Positions 32,161 through 45,795 of a stretch of 64,000 nucleotides of DNA are shown one piece after another. A program made the position numbers and the translations under genes. How positions within the stretch are numbered: the stretch's first letter is position 1; every line of letters begins with the position of its first letter. The notes beneath the pieces are model-generated. The model saw only the letters and a program-made list of their open reading frames with translations. It made no database searches and had not been told where the DNA came from. This DNA comes from Apis mellifera (taxonomy: Eukaryota > Arthropoda > Insecta > Hymenoptera > Apidae): contig NC_037647.1 in assembly GCF_003254395.2 (NCBI RefSeq), positions 2,334,350 through 2,398,349 on the forward strand. The letters run 5' to 3'.

Positions 32161-34700
32161 TTTAGAGCTGTACAAGCTGGTCCTCGAAACTTTTCGCTCG
32201 AAATAAAGCCGCCATCGAATACCACGGTAAAACAATCGTTTTTTTTAAAACATCGATCGAGAGAGCGTTACGAAATTTCCTATTAGCGGAGAGGCACGAG
32301 TGACACGAGAGTGTCAATTTTTCCTTTTTTTTTTTTTTTTTTCGCGCGCGCCACACTCTCTCACGATTAATTGCCTGTGTCGCGATTTTTTTAAACGGTC
32401 GCTAATTTCCGCGGACAAGAGTTCGGTATCGTGGTGTGCCAACCCTCGGTCGCGATCGTTATATAATGTTTCGCCTTAATTGCGGATTCGACCCCTGGTC
32501 GGCAAACCGGCTGCCTAGCCTGCAACCCCCGCCTCCCCCCACGCGATACACTTTTAATTGCGTCCAGATTTGCAATTCAGATTCTACCAGCCGCGGACCG
32601 ACGCCTCTCGCTCCTCCATATAACCGAAATTCGAAATTCGCTCGAGTGCTCGGCAGAAGACAAAATACACCCACCCTCGCTCCACGCATCCTGCTCGCCA
32701 CCCTCTTCACGGGATGGGCCGATTGTTTTATCTTGCTACAAAATATTCTAATACGAAGTGAGAAATCGTTGTATGGTTAGGTTGTTTTTTTCAATTTTAT
32801 CGATTAAAAAGATGGGTTAAAAAATCGGGGAAGATTAATTCAATGCTTTTTATAGATATTTCTATTTCAATAAATATTTTATTACAATAGGAATTGAATA
32901 TCTCTGGATCGTAAAATGAAGTCGAATTTTGAGAGAAAATAAATCTAAAGATGGGCTCTGAATAAGTTGCGAGACTTAGGTGAAACGGTTTCTCGAGATA
33001 AATAGATATGGATATAAAATTCTGGAGAAAATTAATTCTGAAAAAAATATATTATTTTGTGAAATCGAGTATTCTCAATTTATCAAAGTGTCCCATCTCT
33101 AAGAAATACATTAAAAAACGGAAAATGGATTTTCATCGCCTATAAAAATGTTCTGCCGAGCGAACAATGAATTTACGCGCACGATGATAAAACGTGGAGA
33201 ACTTCGTTAGCCGGACTAGTAGTCTGCGGTCGTGTTTACTACGCAACATTAAAAGTTTCAGAGAAAACAGCCGCGGCACTAAAGTTTCTCTTTGTCTACC
33301 CATCGCGACGAAACGTTTTCTCCGGTCGAAGAAATATTGTTGGAATATCTGGGTTACGATCCCCGTAAAAATACCTCGTAAATGGTCCTGTGAACACGCT
33401 CCTTTCATGAGCAAATTGAAACTTCGTAATAGAATTCGTATTTTCTGCTTGAGGATGAATAAACGTTAAACAAGATTCATCAATGCGTGGAGGACGTTTT
33501 GTTTTTTTGAATGAAATTTTAAATCGGAAAAATTTGTCTACTTTTTAAAGTTTTAAAAGTTTTGCGAATAATTTCATTTCTTTACGGATTACAATTATTC
33601 GTGTTTCGTAATATTAAAATAGGATATATATAGAATCATTCACATTCATATTCTAAATTCGGATGTAATAATTTAGAATAAAATTTTAAATAGGACAAAT
33701 TAATCGAATTATTCCAACGACGAATCTTATATGATTTAGTGCACGGTTCTTTATCGTTAGAAAATAAGAAGAAGACGTTCAATAATTTTCAAACCACCAA
33801 ACAACTTTATCTTAATACATACACGCTGTAAATTCTTCTCGAACCGCGATCCAAAAAAGAATATAGCGCAAATATTTGCAATGTTTCTACAACTTGTGTC
33901 GCGACGTCTCTTTAGAAAAAAAAAAAGGGAGGGAAAAAAAAAAGAAATAAAAAATCCCGGTATCTCTCTAATCCGTGAAATTCAAACATCTATCAATATC
34001 CGTCTCACGATCCCCTTGTAAAAACGTGCATACATAAATACTTGTGCGAGCGCAGACGTTCGATAAGCAAACAGAGCTTCTTTAACAGAATATTCCCCAT
34101 TGAGGGGAGGAATCGTATATATATTGGCCAGGAATCATTGGTGTACACGCCTCGATTCTCCCGATCCACGGCCGCGAGTTAGCTTTTAAAAAGAAATCGT
34201 GCTGCTCTCCACGGCCAATATAATTTCTTTCTGTACTCCTTATCGCTTTTCCAATATATGCTCGGCAGATGCTACCGTTTCACCGTGATAAGATGACCGT
34301 GCGTATCGGGGAAGGGATGAGAGAGAAAAGATCGATTCTCTTCCTCTTTTGAAGGAGCCGCCGTTAACCTCGTACAGGGCTCCTCGAACGCCACGATACG
34401 TTCTCTCATTCTCCGCCAGTGTGTTGGCAATGGAAAAGGGGGCCAAAGGCGCTCTCTATCGCGGCGGGTGTTGCCATGACACCATGAAACCTCCACCCTA
34501 CTTCTAAATCTTTCCCTCCCTCGCCACCTTCTCTCTCGCCTCCTCCTCCCCCGTGGCGGAGATGCCCTCGCTCCGTGTACACACAGCCGTGGGCAACTAC
34601 AATTTCTCGCTTCAAATTTGCCGGAATCATTCGTGAAACGCCGATAGGTCCTCCTCTCCGCTCGCGAGGTCCAAGCTACTCGAGCTCCCTATTTATTAGG
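32161..34700. other. Mixed stretch, CpG-rich at both ends, no supported gene
   Basis: 32330-32730 and 34060-34690 are CpG-rich; the middle is AT-rich. A GGGGTCGAATCC-like string on the minus strand near 32490 lacks the rest of a tRNA. Confidence 0.5.
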
Positions 34701-36560
34701 CCACGTGTTCTCACGATCCATTCTTCCAATTTCGATTCATAACTTTTTGTTCCCTTCTTCGATGAGTTTTCTATTGCGACAGATCTGTTGTTTTGTCATA
34801 GAATATAGAGAGTTGGTAATCGTGAATATACTTAAAATCTTTCTAGATTCTTTCACGTTTGGTCTGTCAGGGATATTGATAGATTAGTATGAGATATATA
34901 GTATGAGATAGTATATTAGTATATTAGTATGAGAGTATAGATTAGTATAATAATATCTGTTGAAAGATACAATTGTGTTCAGATTATATAAAAATTATAG
35001 ATACGAATGGATCGATGTATTCTTCATTTTGAACGATGTGATGATAAAAATTGGAGAAAATATAAGAATAACAATATCTGTATTACTTATTTTCGAATCT
35101 TTAATACTTTGATTTTATAATTATGAAATGTGAAAAATCATAAATTTAGCATAGAATCTAATTCCATACTGAAATTACAATCTCTGTGCATATATATTTT
35201 CTCCAATGTCACAGTAAAGTAGATATCTTCAATCTTACAATTAATCCGGTATTTATTCGCGGAGGAGGATCCCAAGCATCGAAAGGAGCGAGGGAGAAGG
35301 AGACGGGGTCCAGTCGTCCTCTCGTAAAAAGAAAAGAAAAAACGGGTATGAAATGTTATACGAGCGTTTCGAGAATTTTACCAACGTACCCGATTCCACG
35401 CCATTACGCTTGCACAGCTTAAAGCCACGATGCAAAATCTCTTTCTGGCAAGAACCTCGCTACATCCCTATCCATTCGAAAATGCAACCTGGCTCGGATC
35501 CAACAGCGTCCTGCTCTTTCTCCTTTAGTCGTTTCCTCTTTGACGCCGCGTCTTCCGATGTCGTACATCCTGTGCCTTTCTGCACATTTCGCAGTCCTAC
35601 TCCTCCCTACCCTTGAAAACTTCCCCTCGGTGACCGGATCTATGGGTACTTTTTTCGCGTTACCTATCCCTGAACGAGACACGTTCGAGCAACTTCCGGT
35701 TACAAGGTCTTGCTCATGGATCGTATATGTATGTTTGGTGTAATCGGACACAATTTCGCAGTGATACACGAATACAATAGAAGTCTGTTTATACGAGCAT
35801 GTCGGGAGATAAGTATATTTGCAATTAGATTGTTCGTGTAATACAAGTTCGCTTTGTTTTCCTTTCTAGCTTATGGTTTTTCTCCCAGTTAATTCCTCGT
35901 ACTCGATATTTTTGTATTTATCTTATGTAATTGAATTTGAACAGGAGATACATATGCAAATTGGTTAGAGATATTATATTTAATTCATAGAAATTCTTTT
36001 ATCTCAAAAATTTCCTTAATTTTTTTTTCTTTTTCTTGAAGAATCGTATTTATTTTTGAAGAGGTTTATAGAATTTATATCGAGTATTAATGTAACAAAG
36101 AGAAGTTTCAAAAATTTTCCTCATTCTTGTAGAAAATATACTTTGAAAAAATATTGGAATATAGAAGTTATAATATATCTTATTTATTGTATAACGAATA
36201 AATAGAACGAGCAATAACAATACCTTGAATAAGAGTTTAGAAAATCAAACGCTGATAAAATTTCGAATGAGCAGGAATCTTGATTAAATTTTCGTTGAAA
36301 AATAAAAGCGGATCGGTTCCTGATTTAACCCCGATTCAGCTGAACTCGGCTTATAATTCTCGTAAACATCATAAAATATATAATGGAAGCTACGTCACTT
36401 TCCTGTTTTTTCCGGGATACTGCACGTTTTAAAACACCTCTTGCAATTTTTATCGAAAGCAAGCACACCGATCATCGCTCGCTAAAATGTTTACCCACCC
36501 CCCGATTCATCCGGTGCAACCGAAAAACAAGATATTATCCCGATCGGTAATAAATTGCCG
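34701..36560. other. AT-rich stretch with a short repeat, no supported gene
   Basis: Contains a degenerate TATTAGTATGAGA-type repeat at 34880-34953 and a CpG-richer part at 35250-35720. No gene is recognised. Confidence 0.5.
34880..34953. repeat. Degenerate TTAGTATGAGA minisatellite
   Basis: AGATTAGTAT, GTATGAGATA, TATTAGTAT and GTATGAGAGT recur in varying order over about 74 bp. Confidence 0.65.
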
Positions 36561-36571
36561 CGTATGATCGA

Positions 36572-36615
36572 TAGAGAGAGAGAGAGAGAGAGAGGGAGAG
36601 AAAGGGAGAGAGAGA
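36572..36615. repeat. (GA)n microsatellite
   Basis: Pure GA from about 36572 to 36594, then interrupted GA to 36615. A matching (CT)n run lies at 37065-37086, so the two could pair as inverted repeats about 470 bp apart. Confidence 0.85.
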
Positions 36616-37064
36616 ACACGTAACTTTTCTTCCTTATGAAAATTTACCGTTGTGTACGGGTGGATTTATCGGGGGTTGAATTTACAAGCTGTCGCGCGCG
36701 CGGCCGCCAGCTAGCCTTTCCAAACGATAAATTTCTTGGACTTTATCCAGCCACGTTCATTCGTGTTTGTCTTACGTTTAAACTTCGCCCATTCCCGCTT
36801 CGAAAGGGGTTAGTCGTCGTCTCCCCCTCCTCCCTCCCTCCCCGGAAAACTTCCCTCCTCTACTCTCGCAAACGGGGTTCTCTCGCGTCGCGCTTAATTA
36901 GCCGGGAGTAAGTTTCGAAATTATAATTCCTCTTTGATCATCGCGAGGACCGACCGAAACCCGCGGCGTCGAAAGGTAAACGTTCTTGTAAGGTGCGCAA
37001 ACGAACACCTCTATGTGGATTTTCTCGTATAAATTCGAGCTCTCTTCTTCTTCCACCCCTTTTC

Positions 37065-37096
<32 letters not shown>

Positions 37097-38199
37097 GACG
37101 GAAACGAGAGCGGAAATGAGCAGCGCGGACGAAATAGAAAATAAAAATCGCGCTCTCGTTAATTTGTTCCTCTCCACCCAATTGTGTACCGGATCCGGGG
37201 CAAAAACGTTCGTTTTTCGCCGGTTGAACGAGAAAAAAAAAGGAAAAGAAAGGAAGAAAAAACGATTCGCTTAATCCAACTGTCGACACAAGGAAAGGGA
37301 AAATAGAATAATTTCGGGAGAAAATCATTCCGACTGGAACGAGACGAATTGAGATTTGAACTACTTTGACGATTAGGCCAGCAACCGCGGCTATTTTCAT
37401 CGCTAAGATAAACTCGGTTTCTCGTAGACCTTCTTAGCCTTTGTTAGGCGGGAAGAGGAGACAAGTCGTAAGGGCGTTCCGAGAGCGGCTAAAGAGACAG
37501 GGGAGAGAGGGTGCATGAGGGCCGTTAAGGGTGGAGAAACGGGGGATGGAAACATAGGTAAGCTTGAAAAAAAGGAGAGAAGGGGATAGAGAGAGAAAGG
37601 GAGACAGGGCAAATGGAAAAGAAATTCCCATTACTTTGGAGGAGAGACGTCTAGTACTCTTCTCCTTCTTCTTCTTCTTCTTCTTCTCCTTCTTGCCATT
37701 CTTCTTCGTCTTTCCGTCTTCTCCTTCCCGTTTCCTCCGCTTCCTCCTACCGGTCTGTTACGCGGTCTCCACGAGACTCGGGGACACGATGCACGCATGT
37801 GCCATGGGGTCATTCTATCGATTTCTCTGGTTCGCGTGGCAGTCACGAGGAGGCGTACCCGGAGTCGTGCTCCCGCTGCACCAGCACGCCACCCAAAACA
37901 GCCTCGCGTATCGTCGCAACCGGGTTGCCTTTTCAAGGTTAACCTACACGTATACGTATACGTGCATACCACGAACACACGATCGAAAGTGCCGGCAGCC
38001 TTGTCTCGAAGTGTTCCTCCACAGTTTCGCGGACCAACTTTTCAATTCACGGTTTTTCACGTGCGCGTTTCGAGAGGGTGAGAGAACGTAATCGAACTTG
38101 GTGATTTTCGACGGTTTGGTGAAAAAAACCCGGGTGGAAGTCGGAAGCTTTCCGTGTTCCCAGACTAGGTGACTTGTGTTTTTCTTCTTTCTTTCCACG
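36616..38199 (+). other. CpG-rich stretch ending in a possible first exon
   Basis: From about 37,720 to 38,199 the sequence is CpG-rich and ends at CTTTCCACG followed by GTGAGT (donor at 38200). This resembles a 5' untranslated exon of an insect gene. Several frames are open but none is protein-like; one contains a poly-Arg stretch from the CTT/CTC-rich run at 37660-37690. No TATA box or clear initiator is seen, so the start is unknown. Confidence 0.2.
37947..37964. repeat. 18-bp perfect palindrome
   Basis: CACGTATACGTATACGTG is its own reverse complement and alternates purine and pyrimidine throughout. Confidence 0.85.
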
Positions 38200-40090
38200 G
38201 TGAGTAACGAATCTTTAACGATTTATCGTTGTTTCATATCGGTGACGTACGACGCGGTAAATCTGGCAGGACAGTTTCCAACTACAGTTTACCTATTTTT
38301 TCTTTTTTTCGATCTGGTGGAAAGCGACATTCAATTACCAATCCTCGCGTCGCGACGGTCCGCTTCAGCCGACGGAAACGATTAATATTCAATGTATTTG
38401 CACTCGATTTCAGGAAGACATCGTTGAGAATTGAATGAGAAAGAATAAATCGTTGTTGCGTTTCTATTAAGGAGGCAATAAGTTAACAAGGAAGGTTTGA
38501 ACGATTGTTTGTTAATCATTTTCGCGTATAGAAGACGCGTTTCTTCTTTCTCCCCTGTTTTCGTGAAATTCCGTTTAAGGCATTAATTTCATGGCGGCCG
38601 TAATTTCGTGCGAATGAACAATCGATCAGAAATAGCGATATCACGCGAAGGTAATAACCCTCGTAGTAAGCTTTGATACGCTCGGATATTTTCGAGGGGA
38701 ATGACCACAGACGACTTTCTTACTCTTGATTTGTGAAAAGAAGGAAAACGGTAACGGGTTCGGTTGAATCATTGAATACATTGTATATGAAAATGTGTAT
38801 TTTAATATTATCAGATCGTTACGGAGGAGTCTCGTCTGGTTTTTATGAAATAAATCTTCCTCCTGAATGTGTATGAGAAACGCGGTAGAAATCGTTTTAT
38901 ATAATGAATAAATTAAATTAATCGTGACTTTTTATTTTTATACCTTTTTTTTACGGGTATCGATTGATTTAATGCAAGGATTACAATAAAATATTATCGT
39001 AATCGGACGTAAAGACGAATTAATTTAATTCGCTCGTAAATCTACCATTTCATCGCGATGTATTATGTATGAAGGAAGAAAGATTTAATAAGTTATATTT
39101 TCTAATAATTTTACAACAGTTAAGTGTTGGATCCGAGTTATAATTAAAATGGTCATTTCATGGAACTTGTTGTATCTTTTTAACATTGATAAGCAGTTAA
39201 CACGAACGTATAAATATATATATTTTTTTGTCATAAATACGATTATTTATCGTTTTTTAGGCGGGCAAAATATCGTCTTCGATATTAATAATTTCGTGTT
39301 TCGATAATTATTTTCACGACGGGCTTCAGGTAATCGGCTTCAATCCCCATAAAAATCCTGATACTAGAGACTTCCTTCGCTCCAACTCTTAACGTTTCTA
39401 CGAAATAACATTGCATTTCCATAATCACCGGAAGAATCAAATTTTCTCCATAGGAAATATCGTCTTTATCGCGTCCGATTGCGCGTCGATAAGCATTATC
39501 GCTGGATAACGCTGGAGAAAATCGTGGCTATAAAACGTGGAAAAGAAAAGAGAGGAGAAGAAAAGGGCAAAAAAAAAAAGAAAAGAAAAAGAACAAAAAA
39601 GAAGAAGAAAAAAAGAAAAAAGAAAACACAATGCGACTTGTCGTCGCTTAGAACCGTTTACTTCCGAGAAATCCGGTTAACCACTCGATGTAGAAACACG
39701 AGCCGGGATCTCAACAATACGCGGCTGTTTTGCCGCGTTTCCAGAGAGAGAATTTTTCTCTCCCCCACGACGCGATAAGCGCCGTTATCTTTTGCCGCGC
39801 CACGATAATCCAAAGAACCGTCGTTTCAGTTCTTTAGACAGGTCGGCTATGCAGTAGCAGCGATGAACTAAACGCCTGTGGCTATGTAACCAGGAGCAGA
39901 AATGTTCGCCGTGTAATTCTCGAGCTTGTTACGAGAAGCACACATCGTCGTGGCTACAGAGAAAGAAGAGAGAGAGAGAGAAATCGTTCTCTCTTCCATC
40001 CTCTTCGTAGATTTTTTTTCTTTCTTCTACTTATTTTTATACCACCCCCTCTACACCTTCACTGTTCCTCCACATGTATGCACGTGTTTC

Positions 40091-40129
<39 letters not shown>

Positions 40130-40930
40130 GCTTCGACTCTGTCCCACCGCCTAACGTTAGGTAATTCGAAAGCAATTTGAATTGACGTGTACCGGCAGAG
40201 GAAAGTAATTACGGGGTGGTGGTGAACGCAAGCTCCCAACCTCGTCGTGGATCGTGTACACCTACCTGGTTGTCTACTACTCGCGGGGAATGCACGCAGC
40301 ATACATACGTACTCAGAATCTCGCGTATATGTATATACACGCACACATCACGGTTCGCGGTTAGATTGATTAAAATTTACTATGCAAATTAGATTGCGCC
40401 TCGGAACGACGACCTCGAAACCACGCGCGCAAGAGGAAAGGCCGCAGCATGAAAAGATGAATCGTTATCATTAGCATTTTCACCATTGACGGGGCTTTGC
40501 GCCACGCCGGTGTTATCGTGTCACCGGCTAAGCCGTCGAATCTCCCTGGGTTCCGCTCGTTTTCGACCGGGTTAGTCGATACGCGTTGTATATAATCCTG
40601 TAGAAACGCCGTGAATATTCCATTAATATCCGATGGAAAATTTCAATAAAAAAGATTGGGTAAAGGTGCATTCACCTTCTTTGGATTTCTTCTCGAGTTT
40701 TTCCTTTTTCTCTTTTCCTCCTCTTTCAAAGGCGTTCTTCCATCGATGGCACGTAAAGCGGCGAAGAAATTCGTCTTTCCGCTAGATCGGTCGGAAGCGG
40801 CGGGATTCGCGACAGAGTGGAGGGGTGAGGCACGAGGGTGAGTTTCGCCCTCCCCCCCGAGGCATGTACACGCACGGTAGGCGAATTGATCGCGTTGGAG
40901 TAGAATCATCCATCACCGAGTGACAGACCC
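38200..40930. other. AT-rich then CpG-rich stretch, no supported gene
   Basis: 38400-39400 is AT-rich. 39530-39630 is a purine-rich A/G tract. (CT)n lies at 40096-40122. 40180-40900 is CpG-rich with no clear exon. Confidence 0.45.
40096..40122. repeat. (CT)n microsatellite
   Basis: Pure CT over about 27 bp, bordered by TTTCTC variants. Confidence 0.9.
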
Positions 40931-40979
40931 GAGCCAACCCACCCCATGGAAAGGTGCCCCTCTCCCCTTCTGACAAGAG

Positions 40980-41215
40980 GAATGGACAGAGGTGGTGTGT
41001 GGGGAAGGGAAGAGAAGGGACGAGAAGAAGGGAAGGGGAGGTGTGGAAGGGAGGGAAAACGGTGGCGCCCTCGAACGACGGGCGACGAACCAAACAACCC
41101 CCTCAACAATGCCCAACAAATCCCACGGGGCGACGTGTTCTGCGCTTTCTCTTTTTCTTCCTTCCTTTCTTTCTTTCTTTCTTTCTTTCTTTCTCTCCTT
41201 TTTTTTTTCACCCAC
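40980..41215. repeat. Purine tract followed by (CTTT)n pyrimidine tract
   Basis: Bases 40980-41060 are almost all G/A on the + strand; 41139-41210 are almost all C/T with (CTTT)n at 41161-41193. The close opposite-sense pair could form hairpins or triplex DNA. Confidence 0.7.
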
Positions 41216-44200
41216 CACTCTTTGCATCTCAGTTTTTTTTCTCGATTCGCCCGTCACGTTTGCTCTGACGTTTCGCCTCTCGCGAAAATCGAAACGCTTA
41301 ATTGCGTGATCTCGTCTCGCTTAAAGTGGCCCTTTCCACCCGTTTCAATTGGATAGATAGAACGCGAAGATAGACGAGTATTTAAACGAGTATCGCTGAT
41401 TGGAAGCGTATTTTATATATATATATACATATACACAGCAGAAATTGGAAATAATGATATTAACATGAGTTCATAGGGGATCGAAATTTCGTGCCGCCCC
41501 ATCAATTGAGTCACCCAGGTGCGATATGAGCCGAAATAAAGAGGGAAAGAGAACGAGACTTCCCTTTGTTCAATGCCGGGGATTCTAACAAATATTTTGC
41601 ACCGTCATACCGCTATATCATATCTCCCTTTGATACATTATATCGCGGTCAAAGCACCCCTATTCACCTCCCCTTCCTGTTCGAAAATTCTACCGAAAAC
41701 CATCGCTATCCATTCACCGTCGCTTCCTTCTTAACTAAACCGCATCAATTTACCTGCACAAAGCTCGCCTCTCTCTAAACTACATGCCGATTTCGGAATC
41801 CTCTTCCTCTCGTTCACGATACACAGCCCCGGGCCAAAGACCGGTTCGTTGTTAATCATACTCGACCGATCCCGACTACGAGTCTATCCAATTCCTAATG
41901 ATTCCTGGAGAAAATACGGGCCTGGTGCGCGCGATTCACCAGGTCTCGATCATTAAGTAATGGAAACGAGCAACTCGTCGAGTAGAATCGTTTGCTCGAG
42001 AACCGGAGTTGTGCTCTATCGGCGACGGATGGTGCATTACTCGGGGTAAGGTGCACACCACTATCCCCCTCCCTCGTCTCGAGCTCGTTTCCCGGCATTG
42101 ATGTGCTTCCTCGGCAGCGCGACGGCAATTTTCTTGATCACGCGACACAAAGGGCGGAAATCAATAATACGGCGCGGGAGGAAATACGTCCTAAATTGGA
42201 GTACAGGCCGGACTACGTGTCGCGTTATTTGTCCTCCGAGCCAATTCAGGCTCGTGCCACTGATTCATCGTTAAACACTGTCGATCGGTTTCGATCGAGT
42301 GTTGGTGATGGGCTATTATAATTCTGTTTCGCGTGAAATTTCTTTTTTTACCATCCCCTATTTATAACTCGTTCGAAAAATGTCAGATAAGTTGTTTTCA
42401 TTCTTCGTGGATTGTCTCGTGGATGATTGTTCAATTTGATTTATTCGAATTGTTTTCTATTTCTTCTTTAATATTATTCGACCTCCTAGATCGGAGATCT
42501 AAAGATAGATCTAGGTAGAGGAGATCTAGATAGGAGATTTAGGTAGATTGAAGATCCTCGTTATGAATGTACTGCAACAATAATTCGAATCGTATTGTTT
42601 TATTTTATCTATCTTTTTAGTATGGTCTTTTATTAATTTATTTTCAGCATTGGAAATATTTGTTTGTTGTAGATTATTCGAATTTGATCATGTTGCACAA
42701 TAATTGCAAATTTTTATGAAATTCAAAGATAGCCTGTGAAAAAAGTTGCACGAGATAATAAATATCTTAATTGAAAAAAAATTATGATTTAGTTCAATTT
42801 TCAAAACTTCAGCAAGGTTAAAAGATGCAAATTCTTTAAGAGAAAAAAGGAATTCTTTCTACACAAGATCTTACGATACTTCACAAAAGATAGGGAAGTC
42901 GTCAAAGAGGGAGTGGAAAAGAAAGAAGAGAGGGGGGAATAATACTTTGAAAGGACCCTGGATATTTGGCTGCATATTATTGCAAATAGAGGAAGAGAAG
43001 CCAGGTTCGTATTAAGACTCCGGTCATCAGGAAATTCTACGATTTTCACCGAGGGAAACAACAACGATTCAACGAGGTAATAGCTATTCTTGTTGCCAAG
43101 AAAACGAGCGCAACGGAAAGATCGTTCAGTGGAAGTTGAGGAGAGCACAATGTGCTCGCATTGTGCGAAGTGCAAGAGCCGATAACGGGGCACAAAAGGA
43201 AAACGTGGCCTAGATCAGAACTGAATCGGCGTGTGTGCACACACGGCTCTACCTTATTCATCCCTGGGCAAACTCTATCGAGGCTGGAACGAGAGTTTGA
43301 TACACGAGGTGAGGAAGCATTATGATCCTGTAATGGGCCAATATTTGAATTCGTGGAGGATGGAACATTGCCGCGGTTCACGCCCCGCTTCCCTTGCGGT
43401 TCCTCGCCCGATCGAATTCAAGTTTCTTGCGTTTGTATGCGTGTCTCGTTCGAAGATAATCGCAATTTTTAAACCTCGTTTCTCCATTTGGCTTGATTCT
43501 TGGTAAACCTATCTTTTCTTCGCACTTCGATATGGAATTTTTTCCCTCAAATATAAAAAGAAAATGATAGGAAATTTAATGATAAAACGTTTCATTTGAT
43601 TAAAAAGGAGGGCAGTTAAATATTTCCAAAATTTTATTATTCTCTCTTTTTAAAAATAAAATAAAAAGAATACATTGGATTATAATAAAACAGCAGTGAC
43701 GTATTCTACAATTTAACAATTTGAAAAAACACTCGGCTGATTCGAGGATCCATTTCTATCTGAGAATTACTATACTCGTCTTCTGTGAATTTCTCGAAAA
43801 GTTGTGTGTTCAGGAGACGTGTTGAATGGAGTCACTGATATTAAAAAGAGGGATCTTGGCTTGGTATTTGGGTCGGTTAGAATGTTTAAAGAATGAATTG
43901 GAATTTCGTGTGTACCAGGCGCGGATGTGCTAGAATGTGCAGCTATGAAATACACGCAGGAATATAAGTATACGCGATGCAAAGGGGAAGCAATCTCTGT
44001 AACGTTTCCCTGTAATATCGCGTCCAACTTCGACGCACTCGGTGAAACTATGGGGATATCGTGGACAGAAGGAACGAAACAATTTCGCGATTCCGGGCGG
44101 AGAAACACTTGGAGTGATCGCATGCAGAAGCCAGAAATGTTGAGGAATAAGATCGATGCTACTGAGATCATTAGGGAAGTGTCACGTATGGTAGAGATTT

Positions 44201-45770
44201 GTTTAGGAATTCTGGCTTCCCCCACAGTTTACTTTGCAAAGTACTTCCTGCAGCGCGCAGCCGTGTTAGATTATTTCTCCCCTGTACATGCTTTCTTGGT
44301 TAAATGAAATAAAGAAAGTTTCGGTGGAAATAAAGAGACGAAATTGTCGTAGCGTTGTAAAAGTTTTTCATTTAAAATTATTAAAGTGACTAACAAATAT
44401 TAATCTTGGAAAAAAGAAAGGCGAGATAAACAAATTGTGCAACAACGTGTGTAAATAGTACAATTATAATTTTTTTTCATTTTTTATTAAATTTTATATA
44501 GAATGTTCAATTCACTTCAATCATAAATCAATTCCTTTCTAAATATCTCTAAAGATATTCTACGTATTTAACAACAATCTGTGTTATATTATTTATTGAC
44601 TTTGTATTAAAAATTTCTTCTTACATCCAATCTTCGAATTTCCATCCATTCGTTCGTCTCGAATATCGTTTCTCTTGAAAATACGATTATTTCTATTGTA
44701 CATTGATCTCTCCACCTAGCCGTATCGTGTCTCATATATATACTTTGAAATTACACTGAAACGCGAAAGATCGAATCGTCAATTTGTCGAGAAGAAACAA
44801 TGCGTGTATCTCTGGGATACGTCATTTGGTTATGCTCGTAGGCGATGTGTAGAGTACTTTACTCGTCTAGAGTGTCTTGCAGCACCGATTCACCGGCTGT
44901 TCAGTCTCACCCGTTCAAGGATCCATAGAAGCGTGTGCTCGCCGGCTGTCGTTACCAAGTTCTGGATGTGTAAAGAGGTCTGTAGCTTCCGTCCTCGCGC
45001 TCTGTTCAAACGTATCGATATCGCTTCTATCGAAATTAATATGACGTTCAATCAAGCCGGAGAGATTCGAACAATCAACGATTCGAACAACACGATATAT
45101 ATTTATATTGACTATTTTTTAATTTTCTGTTCGAAAGAAGCATAAAGAATATTGCGAGGGAAATATTCGTCCGTTGAAACTCTTCGTTGCAAAATTATGG
45201 GATGAGATGCAGATGCCTAAATCAGATTAAAAAATATCACGTAAATATAGATAAATTTATAAGCTTTACGTAAAATGTTTCTCTTATTTCGTAGCTTATG
45301 CTTTAGTAATTTAGCCAGAAAAATATAGTTGACAAATTAACTGGGATATCCGTTTACAAGGGTATTTTTCGTCAGAAGGAAACGAGCCTACAAGATATAT
45401 GTGTGCTAGGGAGTAGGAATCGAGAAGCGAGTCACGATCACGAAACGCCATTCATCGTCGTCGACGCTTTTCCTGGTTTCAGCCTCGCGACATTTGCAAC
45501 GTGACAAGAAGCCTGGAGATGTTTACCCGATCGTATATCCTCTCTCTTCTTTATTTCCTTCCGTTTACGCCAATATCGTTAAATCCCTGAAAACATTGGA
45601 TCCAACTTAACGTAATCTAATCTGACTGAAAACGAACACCGATACACGAAATGATTTTTCTTTTTTTAATCGATAGATTCGAAAATCAATGTCCCTTTGA
45701 TCGTCCGCGTCCTTTGAGCTAATGACGGAAAGGCAATTTCACCACCCTCTTCATCATTGTATACAAAGTA
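41216..45770. other. Mixed stretch, no supported gene
   Basis: CpG-richer parts at 41780-42310 and 42960-43450 alternate with AT-rich parts. Open frames up to about 150 codons (for example 43770-44225 minus) occur on both strands at the same place and lack domains. Contains a GATC-rich inverted repeat at 42485-42515. Confidence 0.45.
42485..42515. repeat. CCTAGATC/GATCTAGG inverted repeat in an AGATCT-rich patch
   Basis: CCTAGATC (42485-42492) and GATCTAGG (42508-42515) are perfect reverse complements; further AGATCTAG and TTAGGTAG variants follow to about 42548. Confidence 0.7.
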
Positions 45771-45775
45771 TCACT

Positions 45776-45795
45776 GCTGATGTTTAAACATCAGC
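45776..45795. repeat. 20-bp perfect palindrome
   Basis: GCTGATGTTTAAACATCAGC is its own reverse complement. No similar copy was noticed elsewhere in the window. Confidence 0.9.

Noticed and set aside
32470..32545. tRNA-like B box (GGGGTCGAATCC) on the minus strand
   Set aside because: The T stem does not pair and no acceptor or anticodon stem can be drawn.
37631..37978. Minus-strand frame with a poly-Arg run
   Set aside because: Produced by a CTT/CTC-rich simple repeat; nothing else supports coding.
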